64,000 nt of DNA from an uncultured Bacilli bacterium (GCA_934130545.1 CAKOYD010000001.1:186001-250000); one strand, 5' to 3'; positions 8,470-18,758 are shown, counted from the stretch's first letter. A program made the numbers and translations. The notes: generated from the sequence alone by a model not told the origin.

Positions 8470-8967
8470 TTACTCCTTTATAGTTATTTTATCTTTAATT
8501 AAGAATAGTATTATAGGTCTTAAAAAGCCTAGTGATAGAACAGTTAGTACGGTTAAGATATCTCCATATTTATTTGTAGTACTTTTATATATTTTGTGAG
8601 AGATTATTGTGTTAAATGTAAATGATAATATTAAACTTACCAGAAGTATACAAAATGGAATAAGAGTTAGTTTTTGGTAGATGTAAAAGTATGCTGTTAG
8701 TGATATGTTAATAAAGTTTAAGATGGCTGTTAAGTAACCTAGCACTTTGTTCCCAGCAATAGTGCCTAGTAAGTATTTGTTATAGAATGGTATCCATGCA
8801 GTATATGGGTACTTATGGTTTAAATTTTTATTTATAGTTGTAATAGTCATACTTTCAAATATATAACTTATTATCACATATATTACTGTTATTACTAGTA
8901 AGGATATATAGATAAGAAATATAAATGATAGTATGCTCATTAAGAATATGACACTAAGTCCGCCCAT
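8470..8967 (-). CDS. Integral membrane protein of unknown function
   Basis: A 165-residue protein with about four membrane segments (near 7-33, 68-88, 98-120 and 140-158). The loop AWIPFYNKYLLGTIAGNK (about 57-74) is typical of a broad group of small membrane proteins such as DUF5684 relatives, where it precedes the second helix. No enzymatic motif. The ATG at 8967 follows a GAAGGCG Shine-Dalgarno. Translation is closely followed by the DUF1697 gene. Confidence 0.65.
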   Translation of the reverse strand: MGGLSVIFLMSILSFIFLIYISLLVITVIYVIISYIFESMTITTINKNLNHKYPYTAWIPFYNKYLLGTIAGNKVLGYLTAILNFINISLTAYFYIYQKLTLIPFCILLVSLILSFTFNTIISHKIYKSTTNKYGDILTVLTVLSLGFLRPIILFLIKDKITIKE

Positions 8968-8990
8968 GTTAATCGCCTTCTTTTTATATG

Positions 8991-8999
8991 ATTATAACA
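8991..8999 (-). promoter_or_regulatory. Extended -10 promoter TGTTATAAT
   Basis: Extended -10 on the minus strand upstream of the 8470-8967 gene and downstream of the tRNA-Met terminator. Confidence 0.5.
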
Positions 9000-9012
9000 T
9001 AAATATTAAAAA

Positions 9013-9032
9013 AATAGATATTTCTATCTATT
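9013..9032 (-). terminator. tRNA-Met terminator
   Basis: AATAGATA/TATCTATT 8-bp stem with a 4-nt loop followed by a T-run on the minus strand, 12 bp past the CCA end of tRNA-Met. Confidence 0.8.
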
Positions 9033-9043
9033 AATATTCATTA

Positions 9044-9120
9044 TGGTAGCGACGGAGGGGGTCGAACCCACGACCTATCGGGTATGAACCGATCGCTCTA
9101 GCCAACTGAGCTACATCGCC
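9044..9120 (-). tRNA. tRNA-Met (CAT), elongator type
   Basis: A 77-nt cloverleaf reads GGCGATG at the 5' end pairing with CGTCGCT, a D-arm GCTCAGTTGGCTAGAGC, anticodon loop TTCATAC with anticodon CAT, a T-arm with GTTCGAC, and an encoded CCA. The body resembles the elongator tRNA-Met of Bacillus rather than initiator or Ile-CAT tRNA. It has its own promoter and terminator. Confidence 0.95.
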
Positions 9121-9139
9121 ATGAAAAGTAAGCAATATA

Positions 9140-9168
9140 ATAGTAGCATACTTTTTCTAGTTTGACAA
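9140..9168 (-). promoter_or_regulatory. tRNA-Met promoter TTGTCA-17-TACTAT
   Basis: TTGTCA (9163-9168) and TACTAT (9140-9145) on the minus strand, about 20 bp before the tRNA 5' end. It lies immediately after the stop of the 9179 gene. Confidence 0.75.
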
Positions 9169-9178
9169 TAGTTTTTTG

Positions 9179-10948
9179 TTATTTTGTTCTTCTAGCTTGG
9201 TATTTTTGCATATTTTCTAAAATATCATCTCTAATTTTTATAATTTTTTTCAGTTCTTTAGTATCCTCTGTTTCCCATCCCATTTCTATATATGCTTTGG
9301 TATATTCATATTTTGTGCGGTTAAATTTACTTTTAAATTTTACAATTAGGGAATTTAAGGCTTTAAAATTTTCTTTTCCTACTTCATTATATATAATATC
9401 AATATTACCATTTTTACGACTAGTTATTATTGCTTTTTTATACTTTTGATAAAAATCATTTACTAAGAATAATGCTAATTCGTAGGTTGTACCATCCTTA
9501 ATTTTAGATTCTTTAGGTGTGTTTAAAATATAATTTGAATTTTGATGCATACTTGTACATATTTCTTGAGATAGTAATTCATTGATTATTTCATTAAATA
9601 ACTCATATGAGCGAAAGTTTCTTTGATGATCAATTGGCTTAGATGAATCATAATTTTTTGTGATTTCTCCTTCTAAAACTTCCCAACCACCAATACATAA
9701 ATAATTACTTGGAGTAACCTCTTTAAGAACTATTTCATAGATGTGATTAAATTCATGAATTAGGATATTATCTAGGTATTCTTCACGACTCCCCATTGAT
9801 ATAAATAATAATTGCTTTAAGTGGTAGTTATTGCCATCATAAACTAGATTTGGACAAGTAAATGTTGCATTTCGATGATATGCTCTAGCATTAAACCCAT
9901 CTTCTCTATCTAATAAGTTTAGACTAGTTATTTCTTGACGATATTTGACATATTCAGGTAAACTTTCATAGTACTCAGTCATTAATTCATTTCTTATACT
10001 TTCACGACTAGTCTTTAAGTGGTTTACTAGTTCTTCTGTTGGAGTAGCAGATTTGGCCTCTTTATTCATTTTGCATCTTTGGTAATTTTCGCTAAGATTT
10101 ATACCTAGATTTTTAAAATATGTAACTCTATCTTGAATAATACTGCGTTTTTGCCATGAGTCATCTTTCTGAATTATAATTTCACTTTCACCGCTAAATG
10201 ATTCAACTAATGGTGGAGAATTTAACGGATTAGTTCCGATAAAGTTTTTAATTCTTGGAGTTAAATCATCGTATGACATTTTTTTATTTAAAAAGTTTTC
10301 TAGTTCTTGGAATTCTTCTTTAGTAAAAATATCTTTTATTTCGTCAATATATTTTTTTAGATATTTGGTTTCTAATTTACTATATAAATCTTGGCATCTT
10401 ACAATATAATCACGATATACTTTTGTTGATTCAAGGTATTTATGATATTCTTCTTTTATTTTTTGATACGTCTCAACAACTTTATTTAACTCCTCATAAC
10501 CACCCTTTTTTATATATTTTATTAAAACATCAGCATTAGTATTCTTTCCAAAGTAATTTAATAATTTTTTTATTTTAGGATATGATATCTCACTAATATC
10601 ATTATTTAAATATTTAATATATTCTTCAATTGGGGTTTCATTATCAAATATTTCATGTTCTCCAAATAAAGATTCTAAAAATCTATGCTTTAAGTTTCTC
10701 GGAATTTTTAAATCTGCTAATAACTTTTCTTCTAAATAATCTTTTACTTTTTTGTCATTTTTCTCGATTATTTTTTCATAACTTTTAGGACTGCCATAGC
10801 TTACTATAAATACATTTTTAAACTTGTCTTCAATATAGTCTCGTTCTTCTTCACCATAGAAATTAACAAATGCTTCAATTATTTGGGAAAGCTTTTCTCT
10901 TATTATTATTGAGGCATTAAATCTTTGAGATATAGTTTCGGTAATCAT
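9179..10948 (-). CDS. Putative zinc metallopeptidase (HExxH) of unknown family
   Basis: A 589-residue protein without signal peptide or membrane segment. Residues 1-230 are charged and helix-rich. The core zinc motif is HEFNH at 398-402 (within NILIHEFNHIYE), and a Glu-rich helix 50-60 residues later (NEIINELLSQE, about 452-462) could supply the third ligand of a gluzincin. No named family was recognised. It overlaps the small upstream gene at 10945-10948 as ATGA, so the two are translationally coupled. It could be a phage- or toxin-related peptidase, but nothing nearby shows that. Confidence 0.55.
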   Translation of the reverse strand: MITETISQRFNASIIIREKLSQIIEAFVNFYGEEERDYIEDKFKNVFIVSYGSPKSYEKIIEKNDKKVKDYLEEKLLADLKIPRNLKHRFLESLFGEHEIFDNETPIEEYIKYLNNDISEISYPKIKKLLNYFGKNTNADVLIKYIKKGGYEELNKVVETYQKIKEEYHKYLESTKVYRDYIVRCQDLYSKLETKYLKKYIDEIKDIFTKEEFQELENFLNKKMSYDDLTPRIKNFIGTNPLNSPPLVESFSGESEIIIQKDDSWQKRSIIQDRVTYFKNLGINLSENYQRCKMNKEAKSATPTEELVNHLKTSRESIRNELMTEYYESLPEYVKYRQEITSLNLLDREDGFNARAYHRNATFTCPNLVYDGNNYHLKQLLFISMGSREEYLDNILIHEFNHIYEIVLKEVTPSNYLCIGGWEVLEGEITKNYDSSKPIDHQRNFRSYELFNEIINELLSQEICTSMHQNSNYILNTPKESKIKDGTTYELALFLVNDFYQKYKKAIITSRKNGNIDIIYNEVGKENFKALNSLIVKFKSKFNRTKYEYTKAYIEMGWETEDTKELKKIIKIRDDILENMQKYQARRTK

Positions 10949-11229
10949 AATTCATTAATCCAACTTTCTAATTCGATGTAATTATCTTGAAGCATAGTAC
11001 TGCCGGTAATTACTTCTTTGCTATCAATTATTATTCTAAACTTTTGGTCATCTAGTATTTTAGTACTATTACTATTTGACCAAGTTCTTATTATTCTTAG
11101 TAAACTATTTATTTGGTCTTCTGTCATTGTTTTTATTTTACCATTAATATTTATTTGCATTTTTGTAATATCAATATAGATATTTCGTTCACTATTTAGA
11201 TTAGTTATATTTATTTCAATACTATTCAC
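10945..11229 (-). CDS. Small protein coupled to the HExxH protein
   Basis: A 94-residue soluble protein with no recognised family; alternating hydrophobic residues in the first 35 residues suggest beta strands, and the end is acidic. It starts at GTG 11229 behind AGGTGG, which overlaps the ligA stop codon. Its TGA stop overlaps the ATG of the HExxH gene. The coupling suggests a partner, inhibitor or substrate-binding protein for that peptidase; this is inference from position only. Confidence 0.55.
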   Translation of the reverse strand: MNSIEINITNLNSERNIYIDITKMQININGKIKTMTEDQINSLLRIIRTWSNSNSTKILDDQKFRIIIDSKEVITGSTMLQDNYIELESWINEL

Positions 11230-11237
11230 TGTACCAC

Positions 11238-13232
11238 CTATTTAATTTTATTTAAGAATTCTTCTTCACTCCAGATAGTTATACCTAATTCTTTAGCTTT
11301 ATCATATTTACTTCCGGCATCTGTTCCAACAATAACAACCGATGTTTTTTTACTAACAGAACTACTTACTTTACCGCCTAATTCTTCAATTACTTTGCTA
11401 GCATCATCTCTTGTTATAGAAGATAAGCTACCAGTTAGGACAAATGTTTTGCCGATAAATTCATCATTTTCTTCTCGTGTACTATCATTAATATAGTTAG
11501 TGTTTACTCCTAGTTCTTTTAATTTATTTACTATTTCAATATTCTTTTCGTTATGGAAGTATTCGTAAATGTTTTCGGCAATAGTTGGGCCAATATCTTT
11601 TACTTCTTTTAGTTCATCAATACTAGCATTAATAACATTATCAATATTTTGGTATTTTTTGGCAATTATTTTAGCAGTTTTACTTCCTACTTGTCTAATA
11701 CCTAGCGCAAACAATAATCTTTCTAGAGAGTTTTGTTTACTGTTTTCAATAGACTTTTCTAGGTTAGAAATACTTTTGGCACCATAACCGTCTAGTTCCA
11801 TTAATTTATCTTTATAATCTTTTATATCATATATATCTGTTATGTTTTTGACAAAACCTTCGTTATACATTTCTTCCATAATACTTTCGCCAAGGCCTTC
11901 AATATTCATAGCACCTCGTGATGAATAATGAATTAGGTTTTCTATTTCTCTAGCCGGGCATAGTTTGTTAGGACAATAACTGTTTACTTCGCCTTCTTTT
12001 TTTATTAGTTTTGTTTGACAGATTGGACATTTATCAATCATGACAAAATCTTTTTCAACTCCGGTTCTTCTTTCTAGGACAGGTCTTACTACTTCAGGAA
12101 TTACATCAGCGGCTTTTCTAATAACAACCATATCACCTATTTTTATATCTTTATCCATAACATTATCTTCATTATGAAGGGTTGCTCTAGATACAGTTGA
12201 TCCCATGACAATAGCAGGTTCCAGAACAGCATTAGGAGTTATTTTACCGGTTCTTCCAACTGTGAAGATAATATCTTTTAATTTAGTTATTACTTCTTGA
12301 GCAGGAAACTTATATGCTGTTGCCCATTTTGGATATCTAGCAGTATAACCTAGTTTTAGTTGTTCATCAATATTATCTAGTTTTATGACAACACCATCTA
12401 TATCATATGGTAAACTTTCTCTTATAGCAGTTTTTTCTTTAATATAGTTTATTACTTCATCAATGTTGTTTACTAATCTATTGTTAGGATTAGTTTTAAA
12501 GCCAAGTTCTTCCATAAACTTAAGGGCTTCGTGATGAGTCTTTATATTATAATCTTCAGGATTTGGCAAATGGTATATGAATGTATCTAGTTTTCTTTGG
12601 GCAGTTATTTTACTATCTAATTGTCTGATAGATCCGGCAGCGGCATTCCTAGCATTCTTTAATATTGGTTCCCCATTTAATTGTCTAGTAATATTTAATT
12701 CTTCAAGAGTTTTTTTACTCATATATATTTCGCCACGAACTTCGATATCAATATTCTTTTCTAATTTTAGGGGAACTGTCTTTATGGTTTTAACATTATG
12801 TGTTATATCTTCACCGGTAATACCATCTCCTCTAGTAGCACCTGTTAATAATACTCCATTTCGATAGCGTAATGATACACTTAAACCATCTATTTTTAAT
12901 TCACATACATACTTAGGGTTAATACCTTCTTTTCTAATTCGAGCATCAAAAGCACGTATTTCATCTTCGTTAAAAACGTTTGATAAAGACATCATTGGCT
13001 TGTCATGGACTACTTTGGCAAATTCTTCAATTACTTCTCCACCTATTTTTTTTGTTGGAGAGTTTGGTAAAACATATTCAGGATATTTTTCTTCTAAAGA
13101 ATATAGTTCCCTTAAGTATTTATCATATTCTTGGTCAGATATTTCAGGATTATCTAAAACATGATAGTTATAGTTAGCTTTATTTATAATATCTACTAAG
13201 TTTTTTATTCTATCTTGTACTTTTTCATTCAT
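11238..13232 (-). CDS. ligA: NAD-dependent DNA ligase LigA
   Basis: Seals nicks in DNA during replication and repair using NAD. The 664-residue protein has the full domain order: Ia and adenylation domain with the active-site Lys in CELKIDGLS, GDGITGEDIT, OB fold, a four-Cys zinc finger (CPICQTKL and CPNKLCPARE), helix-hairpin-helix repeats and a C-terminal BRCT domain (FIGKTFVLTGSLSS). ATG 13232 is chosen because the upstream in-frame GTG is part of the AAGGTG Shine-Dalgarno. It follows addA by 35 bp and is probably in the same repair operon. Confidence 0.97.
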   Translation of the reverse strand: MNEKVQDRIKNLVDIINKANYNYHVLDNPEISDQEYDKYLRELYSLEEKYPEYVLPNSPTKKIGGEVIEEFAKVVHDKPMMSLSNVFNEDEIRAFDARIRKEGINPKYVCELKIDGLSVSLRYRNGVLLTGATRGDGITGEDITHNVKTIKTVPLKLEKNIDIEVRGEIYMSKKTLEELNITRQLNGEPILKNARNAAAGSIRQLDSKITAQRKLDTFIYHLPNPEDYNIKTHHEALKFMEELGFKTNPNNRLVNNIDEVINYIKEKTAIRESLPYDIDGVVIKLDNIDEQLKLGYTARYPKWATAYKFPAQEVITKLKDIIFTVGRTGKITPNAVLEPAIVMGSTVSRATLHNEDNVMDKDIKIGDMVVIRKAADVIPEVVRPVLERRTGVEKDFVMIDKCPICQTKLIKKEGEVNSYCPNKLCPAREIENLIHYSSRGAMNIEGLGESIMEEMYNEGFVKNITDIYDIKDYKDKLMELDGYGAKSISNLEKSIENSKQNSLERLLFALGIRQVGSKTAKIIAKKYQNIDNVINASIDELKEVKDIGPTIAENIYEYFHNEKNIEIVNKLKELGVNTNYINDSTREENDEFIGKTFVLTGSLSSITRDDASKVIEELGGKVSSSVSKKTSVVIVGTDAGSKYDKAKELGITIWSEEEFLNKIK

Positions 13233-13267
13233 AGTTATCACCTTATTTAATTATATAATATTTATAT

Positions 13268-16200
13268 TTATACTGCAATAGGTACTAATTTTTCATCAAT
13301 AATTGAATATAGATAAGTACTTACTGGTTTATTTAGTTTACTGCTTATATATTCTTTATATACTTTTAATTGTTCTAAATAAGCTTTATCAGTAGTATTT
13401 TTTAATTTATAATCTATTATTTTTATTTTATCATCATACTCTAGTAATAGGTCAATAATACCATGATATTCTTTATTATCTTTAGTATATATAAATTCAT
13501 ATTCTTTATACACTTGGGCTTCTTTTATATCACCAACTGCTGAGATAAATTTATTTATTTTATCTAGGTAAAATGGTTCAATATCTAATATTGGGTTATT
13601 AAAGTCGACAGTTTCAAATATATAGTGCATATAAGTACCATATTCCATGTTTTTAGCTTCTTCTTTACTTATTAGTTTATTACTTATTTTAGAGGCTCTT
13701 TGTTTTTGTTCTTCAACTTGGTCAATAGATATTTCTTTAGTATTAATAATAGTATTATCTTGTTCTATTTTATCTTGATAATTATTACTTAGAACAATGT
13801 TATAGTCTTTAGATAGATTTATATCATCTAAGTTAATAGATTTTATATAATTTGGTATTTTTGTTTTTATTGAATTAATAATATCTAAGAAAGATTTGTA
13901 TTTACTTCTAATAGAGGTATCTACAATATCTTCAACAATATTCTTTTCTTCATCAAGAGAGCATACCATAATCATTTTTTCTTTACATCTTGTCAAGGCA
14001 ACATAAAATAGTCTAATACGTTCAGATATATCTTCTTGTTTATATTTATCTTTAAATAAATCTTTTAGAATAGTACTGCCTATTCCTTCGTTATAATATG
14101 GAGTAATAATTCCTAGAGAACTATCATATATAAATCTATCTTTAGTGTCTTCTTTATTAAACTCTTTGTGAAAACCACTGAAATAACAAATGTTAAATTC
14201 TAGACCTTTAGATTTATGAATATTCATTATCTTTACGTTATTACCACTCTTAGTATTTAGAGAATATCTTATTTCATTATTACCATTAGTCATTTCTTTT
14301 AGATATTCACCGAATAGATATGGGTTATAGCCTAAGTTATCTAAGTTCATAGCAATATTTTGTAAGTTTTGAATACGATACATACTTCTTTCAATGTCTC
14401 CTACTAAAATCGTTTTTTCGTAGATATTAAACTTATCAATTATGCTATTTAGTAGTTCTATATTGGTTAATTCTTCTAAATTATCAGATATTTCTTTACT
14501 TAATTTAAAGATTTCTGTATGGTAGAATTCTTTATTAGTAAATGTTTTAAATATTTCACCATCTGAACAACCAAAAAGATAACTTCTAGCGATTGATGTG
14601 TAATAATATTTAAATTCTGTATCATATTTCTTTTCTTTTATTTTTAAGATAAAGTTTATAATATTTTTTATTAATATAATATCTGTTTCAGTGGTTAGTT
14701 TTTCATCTTGATATATAGATAGTGGAATATGTAGGTATTCAAATATCTTTTTATATAATGGGAATGATGATCCTCTATCCATGATAATACAGATATCTGA
14801 ATAAGTAATATCTTTTACTTCTAAGGTGTCTTTATCAAATATTTGGTAGTGGTTATCTACTTTATTTTTTATATCATTAGCAATAATAAAAGCTTCAACT
14901 TCTTCTTTAGAATATGTTTTATCTTCTAAGTGATAGTTATATATTTCTAGATTATTATTTTGATTAGTTAGGCCTTGTTCGTTATATGTAGTATTACCAA
15001 ATACCATTTGATGAGATTCACTATATTGTGCTCCTCCTAGAGTATTATCCATAATTAGATTAAATATTTCATTAATATTATTTAAGACTTCACTTCTTGA
15101 CCGGAAGTTTTTAAGTAAGTCTATTTTTAATCCGCCATCAGCGTTTGCATATTTATCATATTTATTTTTAAATATTGTTGGGTTGGCATTTCTAAAACGA
15201 TAGATAGATTGTTTGATATCTCCAACCATATATACGTTATGGTTTTCTATTAAGTTAATAAAGGCTTCTTGTAAATCACTAGTATCTTGATATTCATCAA
15301 CTAATATTTCATTATAATAGTTTTGTAATTCTTTTCTTATTTCTTCATTATCTTTAACTATTTTAATGGCAAATAAAGCAATATCAGTAAATTCGTAAGC
15401 ATTATTATTTCTTTTAAATTCCATTATTTGACTATCATATTCTTTAATAATTTTAATAATAATTCTTATATAGTTTTCTGTCTGCTTTAAAGATTCTTCA
15501 ATTTCTTTTTCACTAGAGAATCGGCATAAGGTTTCAAACTCTTTTAGTATTTTTGATATTTCATCTTTTAATTTCTTAATATCATCTTCACTATCTTTAG
15601 GTATTCTTGGTAAACTTACTAAAGCAAAATTATTGGCTATTTCATCATAACTACTACTTTTTAGTAGAGGTTCTAAAGCGATAGACATATTTTCATAGAA
15701 GGTACTATCGGATGAATAGCTTAATCGATATAGAACATTTTCTAGTTCAAGTAATTTATTCTGTAGTAGTTCGTTATATTGTTTTAGATACTTAGGAATA
15801 TCCAATTTATAATTATCAAGATATTCATCTTTATCTAGACGTAAATTTAGAGAATTGTTAATTTTCTTCATTGCATTTTTAATTTCTTTATCATCTTTAG
15901 TGCAAAAATTATTAATTAGATTTGTGAAATCATTATCTTGTTTTTGATATAGAGATTCAAAAATACTATCTAGTATGGTGTCTTTTTGAAGTTCTAGTAA
16001 ACCATTATCAATAATGGTAATATTTTTAGGAATATTTAAGAGATAATGATATTTTTTAACAATAGAGCCGGCATAACTGTCAAATGTTGTAATATATGAA
16101 GCATCAAGATAGTCTAGTTGTTTTTTTAGGGATGGTTCTTGTTTAATTTTCTTTCTAATTCTATTTTTCATCTCACCGGCAGCTTCATTAGTAAATGTTA

Positions 16201-16357
16201 GTACTAATAGTCTGTTAATATCAATTCCTTGTTTTAATTTTCTTAATACCCTTTCAGATAGAACGGCCGTCTTACCTGAACCAGCTCCGGCTGATACAAT
16301 AATATTTTGCCCTTCTTCGTTTATAGCTTGTAATTGTTCTTTAGTCCAACTAGGCAT
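13268..16357 (-). CDS. addA: ATP-dependent helicase/nuclease subunit AddA
   Basis: UvrD-type helicase and nuclease subunit of the AddAB (RecBCD-like) double-strand break repair complex. The 1029-residue protein shows Walker A AGAGSGKT (23-30), LVDEYQDTSDLQ, the helicase motif FYVALTRCKEK, and a C-terminal PD-(D/E)XK nuclease (GIIDLLLEY then IIDYKLK). A GTG at 16366 is possible, but AGGAGG has ideal spacing to ATG 16357. The start overlaps the addB stop by 8 nt. Confidence 0.95.
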   Translation of the reverse strand: MPSWTKEQLQAINEEGQNIIVSAGAGSGKTAVLSERVLRKLKQGIDINRLLVLTFTNEAAGEMKNRIRKKIKQEPSLKKQLDYLDASYITTFDSYAGSIVKKYHYLLNIPKNITIIDNGLLELQKDTILDSIFESLYQKQDNDFTNLINNFCTKDDKEIKNAMKKINNSLNLRLDKDEYLDNYKLDIPKYLKQYNELLQNKLLELENVLYRLSYSSDSTFYENMSIALEPLLKSSSYDEIANNFALVSLPRIPKDSEDDIKKLKDEISKILKEFETLCRFSSEKEIEESLKQTENYIRIIIKIIKEYDSQIMEFKRNNNAYEFTDIALFAIKIVKDNEEIRKELQNYYNEILVDEYQDTSDLQEAFINLIENHNVYMVGDIKQSIYRFRNANPTIFKNKYDKYANADGGLKIDLLKNFRSRSEVLNNINEIFNLIMDNTLGGAQYSESHQMVFGNTTYNEQGLTNQNNNLEIYNYHLEDKTYSKEEVEAFIIANDIKNKVDNHYQIFDKDTLEVKDITYSDICIIMDRGSSFPLYKKIFEYLHIPLSIYQDEKLTTETDIILIKNIINFILKIKEKKYDTEFKYYYTSIARSYLFGCSDGEIFKTFTNKEFYHTEIFKLSKEISDNLEELTNIELLNSIIDKFNIYEKTILVGDIERSMYRIQNLQNIAMNLDNLGYNPYLFGEYLKEMTNGNNEIRYSLNTKSGNNVKIMNIHKSKGLEFNICYFSGFHKEFNKEDTKDRFIYDSSLGIITPYYNEGIGSTILKDLFKDKYKQEDISERIRLFYVALTRCKEKMIMVCSLDEEKNIVEDIVDTSIRSKYKSFLDIINSIKTKIPNYIKSINLDDINLSKDYNIVLSNNYQDKIEQDNTIINTKEISIDQVEEQKQRASKISNKLISKEEAKNMEYGTYMHYIFETVDFNNPILDIEPFYLDKINKFISAVGDIKEAQVYKEYEFIYTKDNKEYHGIIDLLLEYDDKIKIIDYKLKNTTDKAYLEQLKVYKEYISSKLNKPVSTYLYSIIDEKLVPIAV

Positions 16358-18740
16358 CTTCTTCACCTCCTAGGAATGATAAATCTTTTTCTTCTTTTAA
16401 AATTACGATATCTTTATTATCCATAAAACAGATATCTTTAAATTTACAGAATTTGCATCCAACTAAACTATCAGGGGCATAACCTACTTGTTTAGGGTTG
16501 ATGTCAAATTCCACATTACTAATTTTAGTAGCATTACTTTTTATGTTATCTTCAACGATATCAATTAATTTATTTATTTGATCATCATTTAGTACTTTAG
16601 TATTACTATAGAAACTACCATCTTTTTTACATCTCATACCTTTTATCATATTACTACTTTCATAATTACTGTCAAATTCTCTTAAGATGTTGACATCACT
16701 ATTGGAGTACCCTTCTAGCTTAAGATTATCTTCTTTCTTCTGATTATATGTTTTACTTTTATCGATAGATATTTCATTTTGTAGAATATGTTGGAGATAG
16801 AAACCAGCGAATTTGGCATTTTTAAACTTATGATTAGCTAAATATAGATATACCGGTAATTGTAAACTTAATCCATAAATAGTGTTTTCTAATTTAATGT
16901 CGGCTGAGCCCGTTTTATAATCTATAAGGGCAACTATTACTTCATTTGGTCTTTCTTGATACATTATTTTATCAATAAAGCCCTTAAATGTGATAGTTAT
17001 ATCTTCTTGTTTTACTACTTTTATTTCTTCTTCAAATAATATTTTATCTAGATTACTATAGTTTAGTTGTTTACGAATTGTTTTTAGGACAAATTCAATA
17101 TCTTTACTTATTTTATTAACAAAGAATTTTTCTTTATTAGATAGTTCTCTATTACTATCCTTTATATAATTATCTATTTCTATATTTACATCAATATCAT
17201 TTAATAAACCTATCTCTAAGATATGGTGAAATAAACTACCAATAAAGGCAATAAAAGTATCATCATAGATATCTATCTTTAAGACATTAGCTAAGTAATA
17301 TCTAAAAGCACATTTATTATAATTATCCATAGTAGAATAAGACATAACCAAATTATTATTTATATAATTATAATAATCAGATTTATCTATTTTGCTATAT
17401 TTATGGTCATATTTTAAATAATCTATTTGATAGTTATTGTTTAATATTGATAATTCTCTAGTAACGATGCCATATTTTATTAAATTATCTAAACTTTTAG
17501 TTAGTTTTATTTTATTATATAAAGTAGAATAACTAGTTAAGATATCATTTTCAATTTTAATTACTTGATAGTTAAGATCTTCGACTAAGTTTGACGGATA
17601 ATAACTAGTTGTTTGACTTTTTAATTTATATGTTATAGTTAGATTTTTAATATTCTTAATATTTCTAATATTAGATTCTTTTTCTAATCTATTAACAGTA
17701 TAAGTGTCTTCTAACGATAGAGATGTTTTTATATCATTTGATAGGTAGTCTTCATCTTTTTTAATAATTGGAATACTATTTTGGTTAAAATTCATTAGGA
17801 ATACATATTCATCATCTGCTATATAAGTATTATAATCAATTACTTTTACACAGTTAGTGTAAGCTTTATTAACTATCTTTGTTCTTTGTAAGTCATGAAC
17901 TATAAGAGTTTTTACCTCTTCATAATCATCAACAAAATAATATTCATTTACAATATCAATTATTTTATTAACTATATCAGAGTTAGGATATAATTCTTTT
18001 AATTTATCTATGGTTATAGTTATATCGCTATTGTAGAGTTCTAAGAAATCGCTTACTATTTTAGTTGAATAGATAGATGGTTCATCATTTAAATATAATG
18101 GAATATTATACATAGAGAAAATTCTTTTAAGAGGGATATTATATTCACTGCTTATATTACTTAATTTTATTTTATTTATATCCACACCTTTGTCGATAAG
18201 TTCGCATATTTGTTTACATACAAATTCTATTTCTTCTTCCATAGTACTTGCTTCATATATAGCATGTGGATATTCTTGATATTCTTTGCCAATTATCCTT
18301 ACAGGATAGTCTTTGGATATATCTTTAATTACTTTATTATTAATATCTACTAAATAATCATAACCATAAACTATTATTTCTTTATTCTTTAAAAAGTCTT
18401 TAAATAGTTTATCTTTAATTAATAAGTTGTGGTCCTGTAAATCTTTTTTAATATTTTTTAACTTATTTAATTTAGATTCAGTATAATTAGAATCACCTAC
18501 ATAATATATATTTCTTAAATAAATTATAGCTATATCATAATTAATGTGATAATTATTTATAAGATATAGAATAGTTTTATTATCATAATCAAAATAATAC
18601 TTTTTAACTAATTCTTCTATAGTCATAAATTTAATATTTATTAGTTTATTTAACTTATTTAACTCTTGTAATATAATTTTTTTTATATCGTTAGGGCATA
18701 TTAATAAACTATTATTTTTTAATTCTTTTATAAAATTCAT
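16350..18740 (-). CDS. addB: AddB-like nuclease subunit, short form
   Basis: Second subunit of AddAB. At 796 residues it is much shorter than Bacillus AddB (about 1,160). The N-terminus (NNSLLICPND) lacks the GRSGSGKT nucleotide-binding loop of Bacillus AddB. The C-terminal nuclease is intact: IDYKTG and LQLPVYLYL, and the iron-sulfur cysteines in NKCAFRYY and CKFCKFKDIC. The middle Chi-scanning region is divergent. GAGGTAG precedes ATG 18740. Position directly before addA supports the call. Confidence 0.85.
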   Translation of the reverse strand: MNFIKELKNNSLLICPNDIKKIILQELNKLNKLINIKFMTIEELVKKYYFDYDNKTILYLINNYHINYDIAIIYLRNIYYVGDSNYTESKLNKLKNIKKDLQDHNLLIKDKLFKDFLKNKEIIVYGYDYLVDINNKVIKDISKDYPVRIIGKEYQEYPHAIYEASTMEEEIEFVCKQICELIDKGVDINKIKLSNISSEYNIPLKRIFSMYNIPLYLNDEPSIYSTKIVSDFLELYNSDITITIDKLKELYPNSDIVNKIIDIVNEYYFVDDYEEVKTLIVHDLQRTKIVNKAYTNCVKVIDYNTYIADDEYVFLMNFNQNSIPIIKKDEDYLSNDIKTSLSLEDTYTVNRLEKESNIRNIKNIKNLTITYKLKSQTTSYYPSNLVEDLNYQVIKIENDILTSYSTLYNKIKLTKSLDNLIKYGIVTRELSILNNNYQIDYLKYDHKYSKIDKSDYYNYINNNLVMSYSTMDNYNKCAFRYYLANVLKIDIYDDTFIAFIGSLFHHILEIGLLNDIDVNIEIDNYIKDSNRELSNKEKFFVNKISKDIEFVLKTIRKQLNYSNLDKILFEEEIKVVKQEDITITFKGFIDKIMYQERPNEVIVALIDYKTGSADIKLENTIYGLSLQLPVYLYLANHKFKNAKFAGFYLQHILQNEISIDKSKTYNQKKEDNLKLEGYSNSDVNILREFDSNYESSNMIKGMRCKKDGSFYSNTKVLNDDQINKLIDIVEDNIKSNATKISNVEFDINPKQVGYAPDSLVGCKFCKFKDICFMDNKDIVILKEEKDLSFLGGEEDA

Positions 18741-18758
18741 AATATCTACCTCAACTTA

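Noticed and set aside
10945..10948. Mycoplasma genetic code (TGA as Trp)
   Set aside because: Genes end cleanly at TGA in ATGA overlaps and Trp is encoded by TGG, so the standard bacterial code applies.
12577..12867. Plus-strand reading frames inside ligA, virB6, virD4, virB4 and others
   Set aside because: They are mirror images of conserved genes on the other strand, without ribosome-binding sites or recognisable domains.
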